From positions 434,001 through 498,000 of the forward strand of contig NZ_JAOQJK010000002.1 of the NCBI RefSeq assembly GCF_025567045.1: DNA of 64,000 nucleotides. The letters are read 5' to 3'. The notes beneath the pieces are model-generated. The model saw nothing but the letters and a program-made list of their open reading frames with translations, was not told where the DNA came from and did no database searches. This document shows positions 1-8,974 of the stretch, piece by piece (the stretch's first letter is position 1; the number at the start of each line of letters is the position of its first letter). Both the position numbers and the translations under genes were made by a program. This DNA is from Barnesiella propionica. GTDB lineage: Bacteria > Bacteroidota > Bacteroidia > Bacteroidales > Barnesiellaceae.

Positions 1-440
1 GCCGGGCCTCTTACTACTTCAACTCGTTCTACTTCGCCAGAAACATATGTATCGGGTAATGCATGCCCGAAAACTCCGGCCCATTGAGGTTGCCCGTCAA
101 AAAGAGTAAGAACTTTATTTCCCTGACCTACTCCACGTATATTTACCATACCTGCAGATCCGGTAGATATTCCGAATCCTGTTATTCCCCGCTGGGTAAC
201 AAACAATCCGGGTACTCGTTGGGATAAAATAGGTAATAATGCCGATTCGCTGCTCTCATCAATCACTTTACGGTCAATAACCGAGATGGTTAGAGGAGTA
301 TTATTTTTATCTTCCTTATATTTTGTTGCTGTAACTGTTACTTCATCAATTTGTAGCGTATCCCTTACTCCTGCTTTACTTGTGATGTTAAATATATTTA
401 CCGAAAAGATAAATAATAAAATAATAAACCTTTTTTGCAT
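1..440 (-). CDS. TonB-dependent receptor, N-terminal part (runs off the window start)
   Basis: The minus-strand reading frame opens at an ATG whose complement lies at 438-440 and continues past base 1. The roughly 146 visible residues begin with a signal peptide (MQKRFIILLFIFSVNIF), followed by DEVTVTATK, which resembles a TonB-box region, and then a plug-domain stretch including MVNIRGVGQGNKV and ending in VERVEVVRG. These are classic marks of outer-membrane TonB-dependent receptors that import siderophores, cobalamin or metal complexes with energy from TonB-ExbB-ExbD. No carboxypeptidase-like domain precedes the plug, so it is not a SusC-type receptor. The beta barrel lies outside the window, so the substrate cannot be judged. 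The 121-bp gap to nhaA holds no clear promoter. Confidence 0.88.
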   Translation of the reverse strand, partial: MQKRFIILLFIFSVNIFNITSKAGVRDTLQIDEVTVTATKYKEDKNNTPLTISVIDRKVIDESSESALLPILSQRVPGLFVTQRGITGFGISTGSAGMVNIRGVGQGNKVLTLFDGQPQWAGVFGHALPDTYVSGEVERVEVVRGP

Positions 441-561
441 GGTGTTTAGCTTTGATATTCAGTATTTTACAAGAATAATTATAAAAAATAACTTTTTCTT
501 ATATATAAAAACAAAATGAATTCTATAAAGTTCAAATAATGTTTACAAGATAAAACTATTT

Positions 562-1917
562 TTATTCGATTTCCAGGTCTGAAGCTTCTTTAGGTAAAAA
601 TATCCTTAGCAACAGATAACCTACAAGTCCGGAAACAAGAGAACCTAATATAATACCGACTTTTGCATCATTTAGCAAAGTAAGTCCACCCTCTCCCATA
701 TTCTGAAAAGATAAATTAGCAATAAACATCGATACAGTAAAACCTATACCTCCTAAAAAAGAAACACCGGCTATTTGTTTCCAATTCGTTCGTTCGGGCA
801 TAGGCACTATTTTTGTTTTTACCGCTAAATATGAAAAAGAAAATATACCAAGAAATTTACCAGCAAAAAGACCCAATAATACTGCCAGGCTAATACCCTG
901 AAATACCGAAGAAAATTCTATTCCAGAGAGAGATATCCCTGCATTGGCAAATGCAAATAGCGGAATAATCATATGATTTACAACCGGATGTAATGTATCT
1001 TCCAAATCCTGCAAAGGACTTATCACTTTATCTGAAGCAGATTCAATACATTTAAGCCAGTTCATTTGTTGTTTTGACAAAATCCGGGTGTCTTCTTCAT
1101 TTTCCTGTACAGGAAAATTCTTCATCGTATTACGAATAGTCTGTATAAATTTAGGCGTATCCAGTACGGGTTTAGCAGGTACGCAGAATGCGACCAAAAC
1201 CCCTGCAATTGTAGGATGTATGCCTGAATTCAGAAACAGAAACCATATAGCAGCGCCAAAAGTAATGTAAAACATTTTACTGTTCACATGTTTATATGCT
1301 CCAAAAAGTATGATCAGAAACAGCCCGGCCGCATAAAATAAATAAGTAAGCTCTATATGACTGGAATAAAATATGGCTATAACCAGTATACCTCCGATAT
1401 CATCGACAACGGCCAGTGTCGTCAGGAATATTTTTAGAGCAATGGGAACTCTGCTTCCAAGCAGAGCAAGTACTCCTAACGAAAACGCAATATCTGTAGC
1501 CATAGGAATAGCACTTCCATGTAAATAATTACTGTCATGGCCTATAATCATAAACAATCCCACCGGAATGATCATTCCTCCGATAGCCGCTAATATGGGA
1601 AGTAAAGCCTGACGAATGGAAGATAATTCTCCGACTAGTACTTCACGTTTAATTTCGAGACCTATTGAAAAAAAGAATACAGCCATGAGAGCATCATTAA
1701 TGAATTGCATAACACTCATAGACTGGGCTCCATGGCTAAAGAGGTTAAATGGCCCTATTTGCAATGCTACCGGTTGGTTCCACCATGAGAAATAATAAGT
1801 ACTAAGCGGAGAATTAGCTACGACAAGAGCCAAGATAGTCGTGATAAAAAGAAGATTACCTCCACTCGTGTAATTCTTTATGGACTTGCGTATCGCAAAT
1901 AAAGTGTCATTTCCCAT
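562..1917 (-). CDS. nhaA: Na+/H+ antiporter NhaA
   Basis: A 451-residue inner-membrane protein with about twelve hydrophobic segments, matching NhaA length plus a central loop insert. NhaA exports Na+ in exchange for H+ and keeps internal pH and sodium under control. The diagnostic motifs are present: ATDIAFSLG near residue 142 and the ion-binding Asp pair in LAVVDDIGGI near residue 172, as well as FFFSIGLEIKREV and the late GGIGFTVSMFIANLSF segment. A soluble charged loop around residues 265-310 (with ENEEDTRILSK) is longer than in E. coli NhaA. It follows lepA on the same strand with a 106-bp gap, so it may be cotranscribed or have its own promoter; none was clear. Start is the only ATG before the first membrane segment. 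Confidence 0.95.
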   Translation of the reverse strand: MGNDTLFAIRKSIKNYTSGGNLLFITTILALVVANSPLSTYYFSWWNQPVALQIGPFNLFSHGAQSMSVMQFINDALMAVFFFSIGLEIKREVLVGELSSIRQALLPILAAIGGMIIPVGLFMIIGHDSNYLHGSAIPMATDIAFSLGVLALLGSRVPIALKIFLTTLAVVDDIGGILVIAIFYSSHIELTYLFYAAGLFLIILFGAYKHVNSKMFYITFGAAIWFLFLNSGIHPTIAGVLVAFCVPAKPVLDTPKFIQTIRNTMKNFPVQENEEDTRILSKQQMNWLKCIESASDKVISPLQDLEDTLHPVVNHMIIPLFAFANAGISLSGIEFSSVFQGISLAVLLGLFAGKFLGIFSFSYLAVKTKIVPMPERTNWKQIAGVSFLGGIGFTVSMFIANLSFQNMGEGGLTLLNDAKVGIILGSLVSGLVGYLLLRIFLPKEASDLEIE

Positions 1918-2023
1918 AATTATAACCTAATTTAAATTACTAACAAAAAACAGGCCCTTCGGTTTTTTGTTCATTCAAAAAATTGAAAGGTCTGTGTTTT
2001 TCTTACGGATAAAATTATTTATG

Positions 2024-3811
2024 TTAATCGAGTTTTAAAACTGCAAGGAATGCTTTTTGAGGCACTTCTACAGAACCGATCTGTTTCATGCGTTTTTTCC
2101 CTTTTTTTTGTTTTTCCAATAATTTTCGTTTACGGCTAATGTCTCCTCCGTAACATTTTGCTGTAACGTCTTTACGGACTGCTTTAACTGTTTCCCGTGC
2201 AATTATTTTCGCACCTATAGCAGCTTGAATGGCTATATCAAACTGTTGTCGAGGTATCAATTCTTTTAATTTTTCACACATACGCCGTCCAAAGCTTACC
2301 GAATTATCCACATGGGTTAAAGTAGAAAGCGCATCTACTGATTCTCCATTCAGCAAGATATCTAATTTTACCAGTTTCGAAACTCTGAAATCATGTATAT
2401 GATAGTCAAATGAAGCATACCCTTTCGAAATACTTTTCAGTTTGTCATAAAAATCTATAACGATTTCTCCTAACGGTATATCGTAAGTAAGCTCCACTCT
2501 ATTCCCGGAAATATATTCCTGCTTAATAAGCTCTCCCCTTTTGCCTAAACAAAGAGACATAATCGGGCCTATATAATCCGCAGCAGTTATGATGGATGCT
2601 CTTATATACGGCTCTTCAATATAATCGATCAGGGTCGGGTCTGGCAATCCGGAAGGGTTATGCACTTCTGTCATATTTCCTTTCTTGTCATATACCTTAT
2701 ATGATACGTTGGGAACTGTTGTGATAACATCCATATCGAATTCACGGTCCAGACGTTCTTGTACAATCTCCATATGTAAAAGCCCCAAAAAGCCACATCG
2801 GAAACCAAATCCTAAAGCAACCGAAGATTCCGGCTGAAATGTCAGAGAAGCATCATTTAACTGTAATTTTTCCAAAGAAGTTCTCAAATTCTCAAAATCT
2901 TCACTCTCGATCGGATATACACCGGCAAAGACCATTGGTTTAACTTCTTCAAAGCCTTCAATGGCACGGGCACAAGGACGGTCTGTATGGGTAATAGTAT
3001 CTCCGACTTTAACTTCTTTAGAAGTCTTGATGCCCGACATGATATATCCCACATCTCCGGTCTTTAATTCTTTACGCTCAACCATATCGAGCTTTAACAC
3101 CCCTATTTCATCTGCGACATATTCTTTACCTGTTGCAACGAATTTTACCCGGTCACCTTTTCGTATAATGCCATTACAAACTTTAAAATAAGCGATTATA
3201 CCACGAAACGAATTAAATACCGAATCGAAAATGAGACATTGCAACGGAGCATCTGGATCTCCTGCCGGAGGAGCAATCCTCTCAATGATCGCTTTAAGAA
3301 TATCTTCTATTCCTATACCAGTCTTACCACTTGCTCTGATTATATCATCTCTTTTACAACCAAGCAGGTCTACTATCTGGTCTTCCACTTCATCGGGCAT
3401 CGCACTTTCAAGATCTACTTTATTGATAACCGGAATTATTTCCAGATCATTCTCAATAGCCATATAGAGATTCGAAATTGTTTGCGCCTGAATTCCTTGC
3501 GTGGCATCAACTATAAGTAACGCACCTTCACAAGCAGCGATAGAACGGGATACTTCATAAGAAAAATCGACATGCCCCGGAGTATCAATCAAATTAAGTA
3601 TATACTTTTCATTATTATATATATATTCCATCTGGATAGCATGACTTTTTATAGTAATGCCCCTTTCCCTTTCCAGATCCATATTATCCAAAACCTGATT
3701 TTGTAAATCCTTCGGCGCGATGGTTTTAGTATATTCCAGTAAACGGTCAGCCAATGTACTTTTGCCGTGGTCTATATGTGCAATGATACAAAAATTTCGA
3801 ATATTCTTCAT
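2024..3811 (-). CDS. lepA: Elongation factor 4 (LepA), back-translocating GTPase
   Basis: A 595-residue translational GTPase, the normal LepA length. The G1 motif AHIDHGKST sits near residue 11, the G3 motif DTPGHVDF near 77 and the NKVD G4 motif near 131. The LepA-specific C-terminal domain is complete and ends in the basic [16 protein letters not shown] stretch. LepA binds the ribosome and supports elongation and initiation under stress or ionic imbalance, which makes the downstream neighbour nhaA interesting but not proof of a link. The ATG at 3811 gives the standard start [19 protein letters not shown] TAnnTTTG promoter box lies upstream at 3854-3861. Confidence 0.98.
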   Translation of the reverse strand: MKNIRNFCIIAHIDHGKSTLADRLLEYTKTIAPKDLQNQVLDNMDLERERGITIKSHAIQMEYIYNNEKYILNLIDTPGHVDFSYEVSRSIAACEGALLIVDATQGIQAQTISNLYMAIENDLEIIPVINKVDLESAMPDEVEDQIVDLLGCKRDDIIRASGKTGIGIEDILKAIIERIAPPAGDPDAPLQCLIFDSVFNSFRGIIAYFKVCNGIIRKGDRVKFVATGKEYVADEIGVLKLDMVERKELKTGDVGYIMSGIKTSKEVKVGDTITHTDRPCARAIEGFEEVKPMVFAGVYPIESEDFENLRTSLEKLQLNDASLTFQPESSVALGFGFRCGFLGLLHMEIVQERLDREFDMDVITTVPNVSYKVYDKKGNMTEVHNPSGLPDPTLIDYIEEPYIRASIITAADYIGPIMSLCLGKRGELIKQEYISGNRVELTYDIPLGEIVIDFYDKLKSISKGYASFDYHIHDFRVSKLVKLDILLNGESVDALSTLTHVDNSVSFGRRMCEKLKELIPRQQFDIAIQAAIGAKIIARETVKAVRKDVTAKCYGGDISRKRKLLEKQKKGKKRMKQIGSVEVPQKAFLAVLKLD

Positions 3812-3853
3812 GAATGTTTCAATATATAACTATTGGAATCTAAAAAATGCGTA

Positions 3854-3861
3854 CAAATATA
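3854..3861 (-). promoter_or_regulatory. -7 promoter box of lepA
   Basis: Read on the minus strand this is TATATTTG, an exact match to the Bacteroides -7 consensus TAnnTTTG. It lies 43 bases before the lepA start codon. No convincing -33 TTTG was identified, so the call rests on one element. Confidence 0.5.
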
Positions 3862-3910
3862 CAATTATTTTTTCTTTATATGAAATTTGCATATTTCACT
3901 CCTGTATACA

Positions 3911-3940
3911 AAAAAACCGCTTCTTAAAAGAAGCGGTTTT
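3911..3940 (-). terminator. Rho-independent terminator of the perR-rubrerythrin operon
   Basis: A near-perfect inverted repeat built on CCGCTTCTT/AAGAAGCGG, with arms extended by A/T pairs. On the minus strand it ends in a run of U residues. It stands 20 bases after the rubrerythrin stop codon. Confidence 0.85.
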
Positions 3941-3959
3941 CAAAAATCATGTCATTTAA

Positions 3960-4514
3960 TTATTTTTTGAAATAGCGATTATAAAGCCCTTCGAAAGCTT
4001 TACCATGACGAGCTTCATCTTTTGCCATTTCATGAACAGTATCATGAATTGCATCATAATTCAATTCTTTAGCACGTTTTGCAATACGCAATTTATCTGC
4101 ACATGCTCCACATTCAGCTTCCATACGGGCTTTCAGATTCTTCTCGGTATTCCATACTACTTCGCCCAACAATTCAGCAAACTTGGCAGCATGTTCTGCT
4201 TCTTCCCATGCATAACGTTTATAGGCCTCTGCGATCTCGGGATATCCTTCACGATCGGCCTGACGGCTCATAGCCAAATACATGCCAACCTCTGTACATT
4301 CTCCCATAAAATGAGCTTTCAAGCCTTCCATAACTTCTGCATCTTCTACAATGCCATCGCCAATATGATGTTCAGCAACAAAATTCAAAGTAGCATTTTC
4401 TTCTACTTCTTTAAATTTAGAACGTGGTTGTTTACATTGAGGACAAAATTCTGGAGCTTCATCACCTTCGTGTACATATCCACATACTGTACAAATAAAC
4501 TTTTTCATAATCAT
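3960..4514 (-). CDS. Reverse rubrerythrin (NADH peroxidase-type, rubredoxin domain first)
   Basis: A 184-residue protein with the domain order opposite to classical rubrerythrin. An N-terminal rubredoxin-like iron site has Cys pairs at about 8/11 (CTVCGY) and 24/27 (CPQC). It is followed by a ferritin-like four-helix diiron domain with EAEH (in EEAEHAAKF) and DEARHGKAF. Such reverse rubrerythrins reduce hydrogen peroxide, and sometimes oxygen, to water in anaerobes. The gene is 15 bases downstream of a PerR-like regulator, in the arrangement expected for a peroxide-induced operon. Two in-frame ATG codons (4514 and 4508) can serve as start. Classical rubrerythrin is ruled out by the domain order. 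Confidence 0.93.
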   Translation of the reverse strand: MIMKKFICTVCGYVHEGDEAPEFCPQCKQPRSKFKEVEENATLNFVAEHHIGDGIVEDAEVMEGLKAHFMGECTEVGMYLAMSRQADREGYPEIAEAYKRYAWEEAEHAAKFAELLGEVVWNTEKNLKARMEAECGACADKLRIAKRAKELNYDAIHDTVHEMAKDEARHGKAFEGLYNRYFKK

Positions 4515-4529
4515 AAATCTTTAAATAGG

Positions 4530-4955
4530 TTATACTTTGTGTTTGTCTAATAGTTTACGGCAATCGTCACAATATCCTTTACAATATACTTCCATTTCAT
4601 CGACCTGTAATCCCTGTATCTGAAACATTTTTTCTATTTCACCCAATTTTATATCTTTTATACAACCGCAATTCCTACATCTGAAATGTGCATGTTCTGT
4701 GATATCTCCGTCATACCGGGTATTTTTTTCGTCAATTGTCAGCATTTTAGCCGCTTTTCGCTGAGTTAAAAGATTAAGCGTATTATACACGGTTGTTTTC
4801 GACAAAGTAGGCATATCAGGATATAAATCATTATAAATCATATCAACGGTCGGATGCGTGGAATGAGACATCAGATACCCCATAATTGCCATGCGTTGTA
4901 CCGAGGGCCTTATGTTATGAAATATTAACCTCTCTTGAATTTCCTGTTGATTCAT
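4530..4955 (-). CDS. perR: Fur-family repressor, probably PerR
   Basis: A 141-residue Fur-superfamily metalloregulator. The winged-helix part includes RPSVQRMAIMGYLMSH and TLSKTTVYNTLNLL. The dimerisation and metal domain has TEHAHFRCRNCG, carrying the sensing His residues and the first structural-zinc CxxC, and the second CxxC pair in CKGYCDDC near the C terminus. PerR proteins hold Fe(II), lose repression when peroxide oxidises the metal-binding histidines, and usually control peroxidases. The rubrerythrin just downstream and the 7-1-7 palindrome immediately before the start codon favour PerR over Fur or Zur; the assignment by context is inference. It is the first gene of the two-gene operon. 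Confidence 0.88.
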   Translation of the reverse strand: MNQQEIQERLIFHNIRPSVQRMAIMGYLMSHSTHPTVDMIYNDLYPDMPTLSKTTVYNTLNLLTQRKAAKMLTIDEKNTRYDGDITEHAHFRCRNCGCIKDIKLGEIEKMFQIQGLQVDEMEVYCKGYCDDCRKLLDKHKV

Positions 4956-4958
4956 AAT

Positions 4959-4973
4959 TTGTAATGATTACAA
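4959..4973. promoter_or_regulatory. Per box-like 7-1-7 operator before perR
   Basis: TTGTAATGATTACAA is a perfect 15-base palindrome of 7-1-7 form, differing from the Bacillus PerR box TTATAATNATTATAA by one symmetric base pair. It begins 4 bases upstream of the perR start and lies just downstream of the -7 box at 4988-4995, so a bound repressor would cover the transcription start. This predicts autoregulation of perR and rubrerythrin. Confidence 0.7.
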
Positions 4974-4987
4974 TATTAATTTGGATA

Positions 4988-4995
4988 CAAAAATA
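4988..4995 (-). promoter_or_regulatory. -7 promoter box of perR-rubrerythrin
   Basis: On the minus strand TATTTTTG matches TAnnTTTG exactly. It stands 32 bases before the perR start. A separate inverted repeat, TAATAAG/CTTATTA at 5006-5012 and 5019-5025, sits just upstream and could be a second regulatory site. Confidence 0.55.
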
Positions 4996-5046
4996 ATATT
5001 TAGTTTAATAAGACGAACCTTATTAGCATAAATTAACCAAAGATTT

Positions 5047-6210
5047 TTATTCAGACAAATCGTCCGAAAAATAAGATTTAGGAATGGAACGGCAATTATA
5101 TCGAGAAGCCATGATCTCCCCATAAGCTCCAGCTGAACGGATGGCTATCAAATCACCTCGTTTTGTTTCCGGTAATTCAATATCTTTTCCAAAACAATCG
5201 GAAGATTCACAGATGGGGCCCACAACATCATATATTCTTCCTTTTAAACTCGAAGTTAGATTTTCTATTTTATGGTAAGCCTGATACAGAGCCGGTCTTA
5301 TTAAATCGGTCATTCCTGCATCCAATATGACAAATGACTTATTTACTCCTTCTTTCACATACAAAACTTTGCTGAAAAGTGTTCCACATTGGCCCACAAT
5401 TGATCTTCCTAATTCAAAATGCAGAGATTGCTGCTCTTGTAACTCCAAATACTTATTGAAAATTCCGAAATAACGTGTAAAATCGGGAATAGGTTGTCGT
5501 TCCGGATTATCATAATTGATTCCAAGTCCTCCCCCAACATTAATAAAATTCAATTTTATTCTTTTTCTTAATAAAGATTGCTGTATATCATTTATTCTTT
5601 TACATAACTCTATGTAAGGTTCGGCGTTGAGTATTTGAGATCCGATATGAAAATGAAGTCCTTCCAGACGCACATTCGGCAACCTTTCCGATAATTCGAT
5701 CATCTTATCAAGAAGTGACAAATCTATCCCGAATTTATTTTCGTTCAGTCCGGTCGTGATATAATGGTGAGTATGGGCATCGATATCCGGATTAACCCGG
5801 ATAGCGATTCTGGCTGTTTTATTTTTTTCGCCAGCTAAATCGTTTATTACCGAAAGTTCTTCTGCAGACTCTATATTGAAACAAAAAATATCTTTTTCAA
5901 GTCCTAAATTTATTTCCCAATCGGCCTTTCCTACACCGGCAAAAACAATTTTATCGGCAGGAAAACCAGATTTCAACGCCGCCTCTATCTCTCCTCCGCT
6001 TACGCAGTCGGCGCCCAATCCGCATTTATTAATATATGATAATATATGTGGATTAGCATTTGCTTTTACTGCATAATGAACATGGTAATTGCCATATTCA
6101 CGTATTTGTTTATTAATCTCAGATAATGTTTGTCCCAAAAGCTCCATATCATAATAATAATATGGTGTCGGTAATTCTCTCAGCCTATCAACCGGAAAAA
6201 GATTTTTCAT
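5047..6210 (-). CDS. lysA: Diaminopimelate decarboxylase
   Basis: A 387-residue fold-III PLP enzyme that decarboxylates meso-diaminopimelate to L-lysine, the last step of the pathway. The PLP lysine is in VHYAVKANANPHIL near residue 49. The glycine-rich phosphate-binding stretch NVGGGLGINYD, the ELGRSIVGQCG segment and the substrate-binding CESSDCFGKD motif, with the active-site Cys, are all present. The length is slightly short of the 400-420 residues common elsewhere but typical for Bacteroidales. It follows lysC by 59 bases that contain a hairpin. The enzyme family also includes ornithine/arginine decarboxylases, but the CESSD motif and lysC neighbour point to LysA. Confidence 0.96.
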   Translation of the reverse strand: MKNLFPVDRLRELPTPYYYYDMELLGQTLSEINKQIREYGNYHVHYAVKANANPHILSYINKCGLGADCVSGGEIEAALKSGFPADKIVFAGVGKADWEINLGLEKDIFCFNIESAEELSVINDLAGEKNKTARIAIRVNPDIDAHTHHYITTGLNENKFGIDLSLLDKMIELSERLPNVRLEGLHFHIGSQILNAEPYIELCKRINDIQQSLLRKRIKLNFINVGGGLGINYDNPERQPIPDFTRYFGIFNKYLELQEQQSLHFELGRSIVGQCGTLFSKVLYVKEGVNKSFVILDAGMTDLIRPALYQAYHKIENLTSSLKGRIYDVVGPICESSDCFGKDIELPETKRGDLIAIRSAGAYGEIMASRYNCRSIPKSYFSDDLSE

Positions 6211-6226
6211 AAAAAATATGCATTAT

Positions 6227-6265
6227 AAAAAAGAGCTATACAATTGATAGTTGAATAGCTCTTTT
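6227..6265 (-). terminator. Intercistronic terminator or attenuator between lysC and lysA
   Basis: The inverted repeat AAAAGAGCTAT/ATAGCTCTTTT occupies 6229-6239 and 6255-6265, an 11-base stem with a 15-base loop. On the minus strand it ends in a T run. It begins 5 bases after the lysC stop and ends about 17 bases before the lysA start, so lysA may depend on read-through. Confidence 0.7.
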
Positions 6266-6269
6266 CTAA

Positions 6270-7589
6270 TTATTTATTTTCAAAAAGATACTTACTCAGC
6301 GATTGTAATGCCATTTTTTTATCCTTGGATCTTACCAGGAACGATATGTTATAATTACTGCCGCCATACGATATCATACGGACGGGAACATCTTTCATCG
6401 CTTTCATGGCCTCCGATTCAAAACCTACATTACTCCATTCCAAATCACCAACAACACAGATAATAACCATGTCCTCGTCTACCGTAACAGTACCGAATTT
6501 TCTTAAGTCATCGAGTATTTCTTGTAAATGTTTCGTATTGTCTATCGTTACTGAAACTCCAACTTCGGACGTAGTTACCATATCAATAGAGGTCTGGTAA
6601 CTTTCGAATATTTCGAATACCTTTCTTAAAAAACCATATGCCAGTAACATACGGCCCGATTTTATTTTTATTGCCGTGATATTGTCTTTTGCAGCGACAG
6701 CTTTGATTTTACGTGGAACAGACTGGTTGAATATAACAGTTCCCGGAGCTTCCGGCTTCATCGTATTCAGCAAACGAACGGGAATATTATTCAGCTTGGC
6801 CGGCAGAATGCAGGTAGGATGCAATATTTTAGCACCAAAATATGCCAGTTCAGCAGCTTCTTCAAAATGCAACTGACGTACAGGAGCTGTGTTTTCAACA
6901 TAACGGGGATCATTATTATGCATGCCGTCTATATCTGTCCAGATTTGTATTTCCTCTGCACGTATGGCCGCTCCCACTAATGAAGCAGAATAATCGCTCC
7001 CTCCGCGTTGCAGATTATCGACCTCATTATAAGCATTCCGGCAAATATATCCCTGAGTTATATATATATCGGCATTTTTATTTTTATCTAATAGCTCCTG
7101 CAGGTTTTTCTTTATATATGCGGTATCGGGCTCCGAATTTTTATCGGTCTTCATATAATCCAAAGCAGGTAACATGACCGAATTTACTCCGTTTTCCAGC
7201 AAATAATAGTTCATCATGGCGGTAGAAATCAATTCTCCCTGAGCTAAAACCACCTTTTCTTCAAACAGAGTGAATAAATCTTTAGTAAAAGTACGGATAT
7301 AATCGAAATGAGCCCGTACATCTTTTAAAGTTTTCTGTTTATATTCTTCTGTTGCATACAATTCGTCAATAACCTGCATATATTTTTTCTCCAGATTATT
7401 AATAGTTTCGTTTGCACCATCGGAATTTTTCTTGTAAAGATAATCCGAGATCTCTACAAGAGTATTGGTCGTGCCGGACATTGCAGACAAAACTACAATT
7501 TTAGGAGTACCGTCACAAATCAATTTGGCTACATCTTTTATCCGCCGGGCAGATCCAACGGACGTTCCACCAAACTTTAAAACTTTCAT
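6270..7589 (-). CDS. lysC: Aspartate kinase
   Basis: A 439-residue monofunctional aspartokinase that phosphorylates L-aspartate, the first committed step toward lysine, diaminopimelate, threonine and methionine. The N terminus carries KFGGTSVGSA, the nucleotide/aspartate-binding start of the amino-acid kinase fold. The kinase domain ends near residue 285, and paired ACT regulatory domains fill about 300-439 (including TTSEVGVSVTID). It is the monofunctional form, not the ThrA-type fusion with homoserine dehydrogenase. A TAnnTTTG promoter box lies at 7637-7644. lysA follows across a hairpin. Feedback inhibition by lysine is normal for the family but cannot be read here. Confidence 0.96.
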   Translation of the reverse strand: MKVLKFGGTSVGSARRIKDVAKLICDGTPKIVVLSAMSGTTNTLVEISDYLYKKNSDGANETINNLEKKYMQVIDELYATEEYKQKTLKDVRAHFDYIRTFTKDLFTLFEEKVVLAQGELISTAMMNYYLLENGVNSVMLPALDYMKTDKNSEPDTAYIKKNLQELLDKNKNADIYITQGYICRNAYNEVDNLQRGGSDYSASLVGAAIRAEEIQIWTDIDGMHNNDPRYVENTAPVRQLHFEEAAELAYFGAKILHPTCILPAKLNNIPVRLLNTMKPEAPGTVIFNQSVPRKIKAVAAKDNITAIKIKSGRMLLAYGFLRKVFEIFESYQTSIDMVTTSEVGVSVTIDNTKHLQEILDDLRKFGTVTVDEDMVIICVVGDLEWSNVGFESEAMKAMKDVPVRMISYGGSNYNISFLVRSKDKKMALQSLSKYLFENK

Positions 7590-7636
7590 TTGCTATAAAT
7601 TATAATTTAAACCTTTATTCCAATAAAATGTATTTG

Positions 7637-7644
7637 CAAAAATA
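7637..7644 (-). promoter_or_regulatory. -7 promoter box of lysC
   Basis: Minus-strand TATTTTTG fits TAnnTTTG and lies 48 bases before the lysC start. No clear -33 element was found. Confidence 0.5.
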
Positions 7645-7680
7645 CCATTTTTTGTCGGATATCAAATAATAGATTTACCG

Positions 7681-8361
7681 TTAAATATTATCTAATTCTA
7701 TTAAATGTTTATCCTCGCATTTGAATGTACGTCCCGGAAACTCTTCAACCATATGCAGATTATGGGTAGTCATAATAACCGCCGTACCCGTTTCACATAT
7801 TTTGTGAAGAAGCGACACGATTTGTCGTCCTGTTTGAGGGTCAAGATTACCGGTCGGTTCGTCAGCCAGAATTATTTGAGGGGAATTGAGCAATGCTCGG
7901 GCGATTACTATACGCTGTTGTTCTCCTCCTGATAATTCATGTGGCATCTTATAAGACTTCTTTTGCATACCAACCTGTTCCAGCACCTGTTTTATACGGT
8001 CGTCCATCTGTAGCTTGTCTTTCCAGCCTGTCGCCCGTAGCACGAATGCAAGATTTTCATATGCCGATCTGTCGGTCAACAACTGGAAATCCTGAAACAC
8101 AATACCTATCTTACGACGTAAAAACGGAATTTCTTTTTGTTTTATATTTTTGATGTCATAATCCAGTACCTGAGCTTCACCCTCCAATAAAGGTATATCG
8201 GCATACATCGTTTTAAGCAAACTGCTTTTTCCGCTACCAACCCGGCCAATAAAATAAACAAATTCACCCGTGTACAAGTCAAAATTCACATTTTTGAGAA
8301 CTACTAATTCCTTCCGGCATATAATAGCATTCTCATAATGAATAAGTAATTGTTTTTCCAT
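7681..8361 (-). CDS. ftsE: FtsE-type cell-division ABC transporter ATPase
   Basis: A 226-residue ABC ATPase. Walker A is GRVGSGKSS, the signature is LSGGEQQRIVIARALL, Walker B is IILADEPTGNLD, and the switch His is in MTTHNLHMVEE. The segment FQDFQLLTDRSAYENLAF is characteristic of FtsE, which works with FtsX at the inner membrane to activate peptidoglycan hydrolases at the septum. No ftsX is adjacent. I chose the ATG at 8361 because it leaves 7 bases after the hisIE stop; an upstream in-frame codon at 8400 would add 13 residues and overlap hisIE. LolD-like lipoprotein exporters are the main alternative. Confidence 0.85.
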   Translation of the reverse strand: MEKQLLIHYENAIICRKELVVLKNVNFDLYTGEFVYFIGRVGSGKSSLLKTMYADIPLLEGEAQVLDYDIKNIKQKEIPFLRRKIGIVFQDFQLLTDRSAYENLAFVLRATGWKDKLQMDDRIKQVLEQVGMQKKSYKMPHELSGGEQQRIVIARALLNSPQIILADEPTGNLDPQTGRQIVSLLHKICETGTAVIMTTHNLHMVEEFPGRTFKCEDKHLIELDNI

Positions 8362-8368
8362 ATAACGG

Positions 8369-8962
8369 TTATTTATGTCTTTTTCTGAGTTCACGCGCAA
8401 GATCTTCTATTCCGTAGCCCTTGGAAGTAAGTAAAACGATAAGATGATATATTAAATCTGAAGCTTCGTAAATCAGTCTGTCCCCAGTGCCGTTTGTAGC
8501 TTCAATAACAGTCTCTACAGCTTCTTCTCCCACTTTTTGTGCCATTCGGTTAATCCCTTTATTGAATAATGATGTAGTATAAGAACCTTCCGGCATTTCT
8601 TCATAGCGTTTTGTTATAAAATCCTGAAGATATTTCAGAAACATGATATCTGCTTCATTCTTTTCTTCAAAGCAAGTGTCACTTCCTGTATGGCATACAG
8701 GTCCGGTAGGTTTAACTTTAATAAGTAACGTATCTCTGTCACAATCGGATTTGATTGATTCTACTAATAGGAAATTACCGCTTCGTTCTCCTTTCGTCCA
8801 CAACCGTTTTTTTGTACGGCTGAAAAAAGTTACTTTTCCTGTTTCTTGAGTCGTTGCCAAAGCTTCTTCATTCATAAAACCCAGCATCAACACTTTTCCG
8901 GTGACACTATCTTGGATAATAGCGGGGACGAGACCTCCCATCTTATTATAATCTAACTCCAT
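8369..8962 (-). CDS. hisI: Bifunctional phosphoribosyl-AMP cyclohydrolase / phosphoribosyl-ATP pyrophosphatase
   Basis: A 197-residue HisIE fusion performing the second and third steps of histidine synthesis. The HisI half (about 1-105) has the metal-binding segments SDCDRDTLL and VCHTGSDTCF. The HisE half (about 110-197) has the MazG-like acidic helix KVGEEAVETVIEA followed by YEASDLIYHLIVLL. It sits 12 bases after hisF and 7 bases before ftsE in the purU-his-ftsE operon. The length equals other bifunctional HisIE proteins. Confidence 0.97.
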   Translation of the reverse strand: MELDYNKMGGLVPAIIQDSVTGKVLMLGFMNEEALATTQETGKVTFFSRTKKRLWTKGERSGNFLLVESIKSDCDRDTLLIKVKPTGPVCHTGSDTCFEEKNEADIMFLKYLQDFITKRYEEMPEGSYTTSLFNKGINRMAQKVGEEAVETVIEATNGTGDRLIYEASDLIYHLIVLLTSKGYGIEDLARELRKRHK

Positions 8963-8974
8963 GAATCTTTAATT

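Noticed and set aside
286..519. Open frame antisense to the first TonB receptor
   Set aside because: The minus-strand frame codes for a convincing signal peptide, TonB-box-like region and plug; the plus frame does not.
1948..2000. Imperfect hairpin after lepA
   Set aside because: Pairing of ACAGGCCCTTC with GAAAGGTCTGT needs G-U pairs and a long loop; too weak to call a terminator.
4005..4550. Open frame antisense to the rubrerythrin gene
   Set aside because: Phe/Cys-rich translation and full overlap with a confident gene show a shadow frame.
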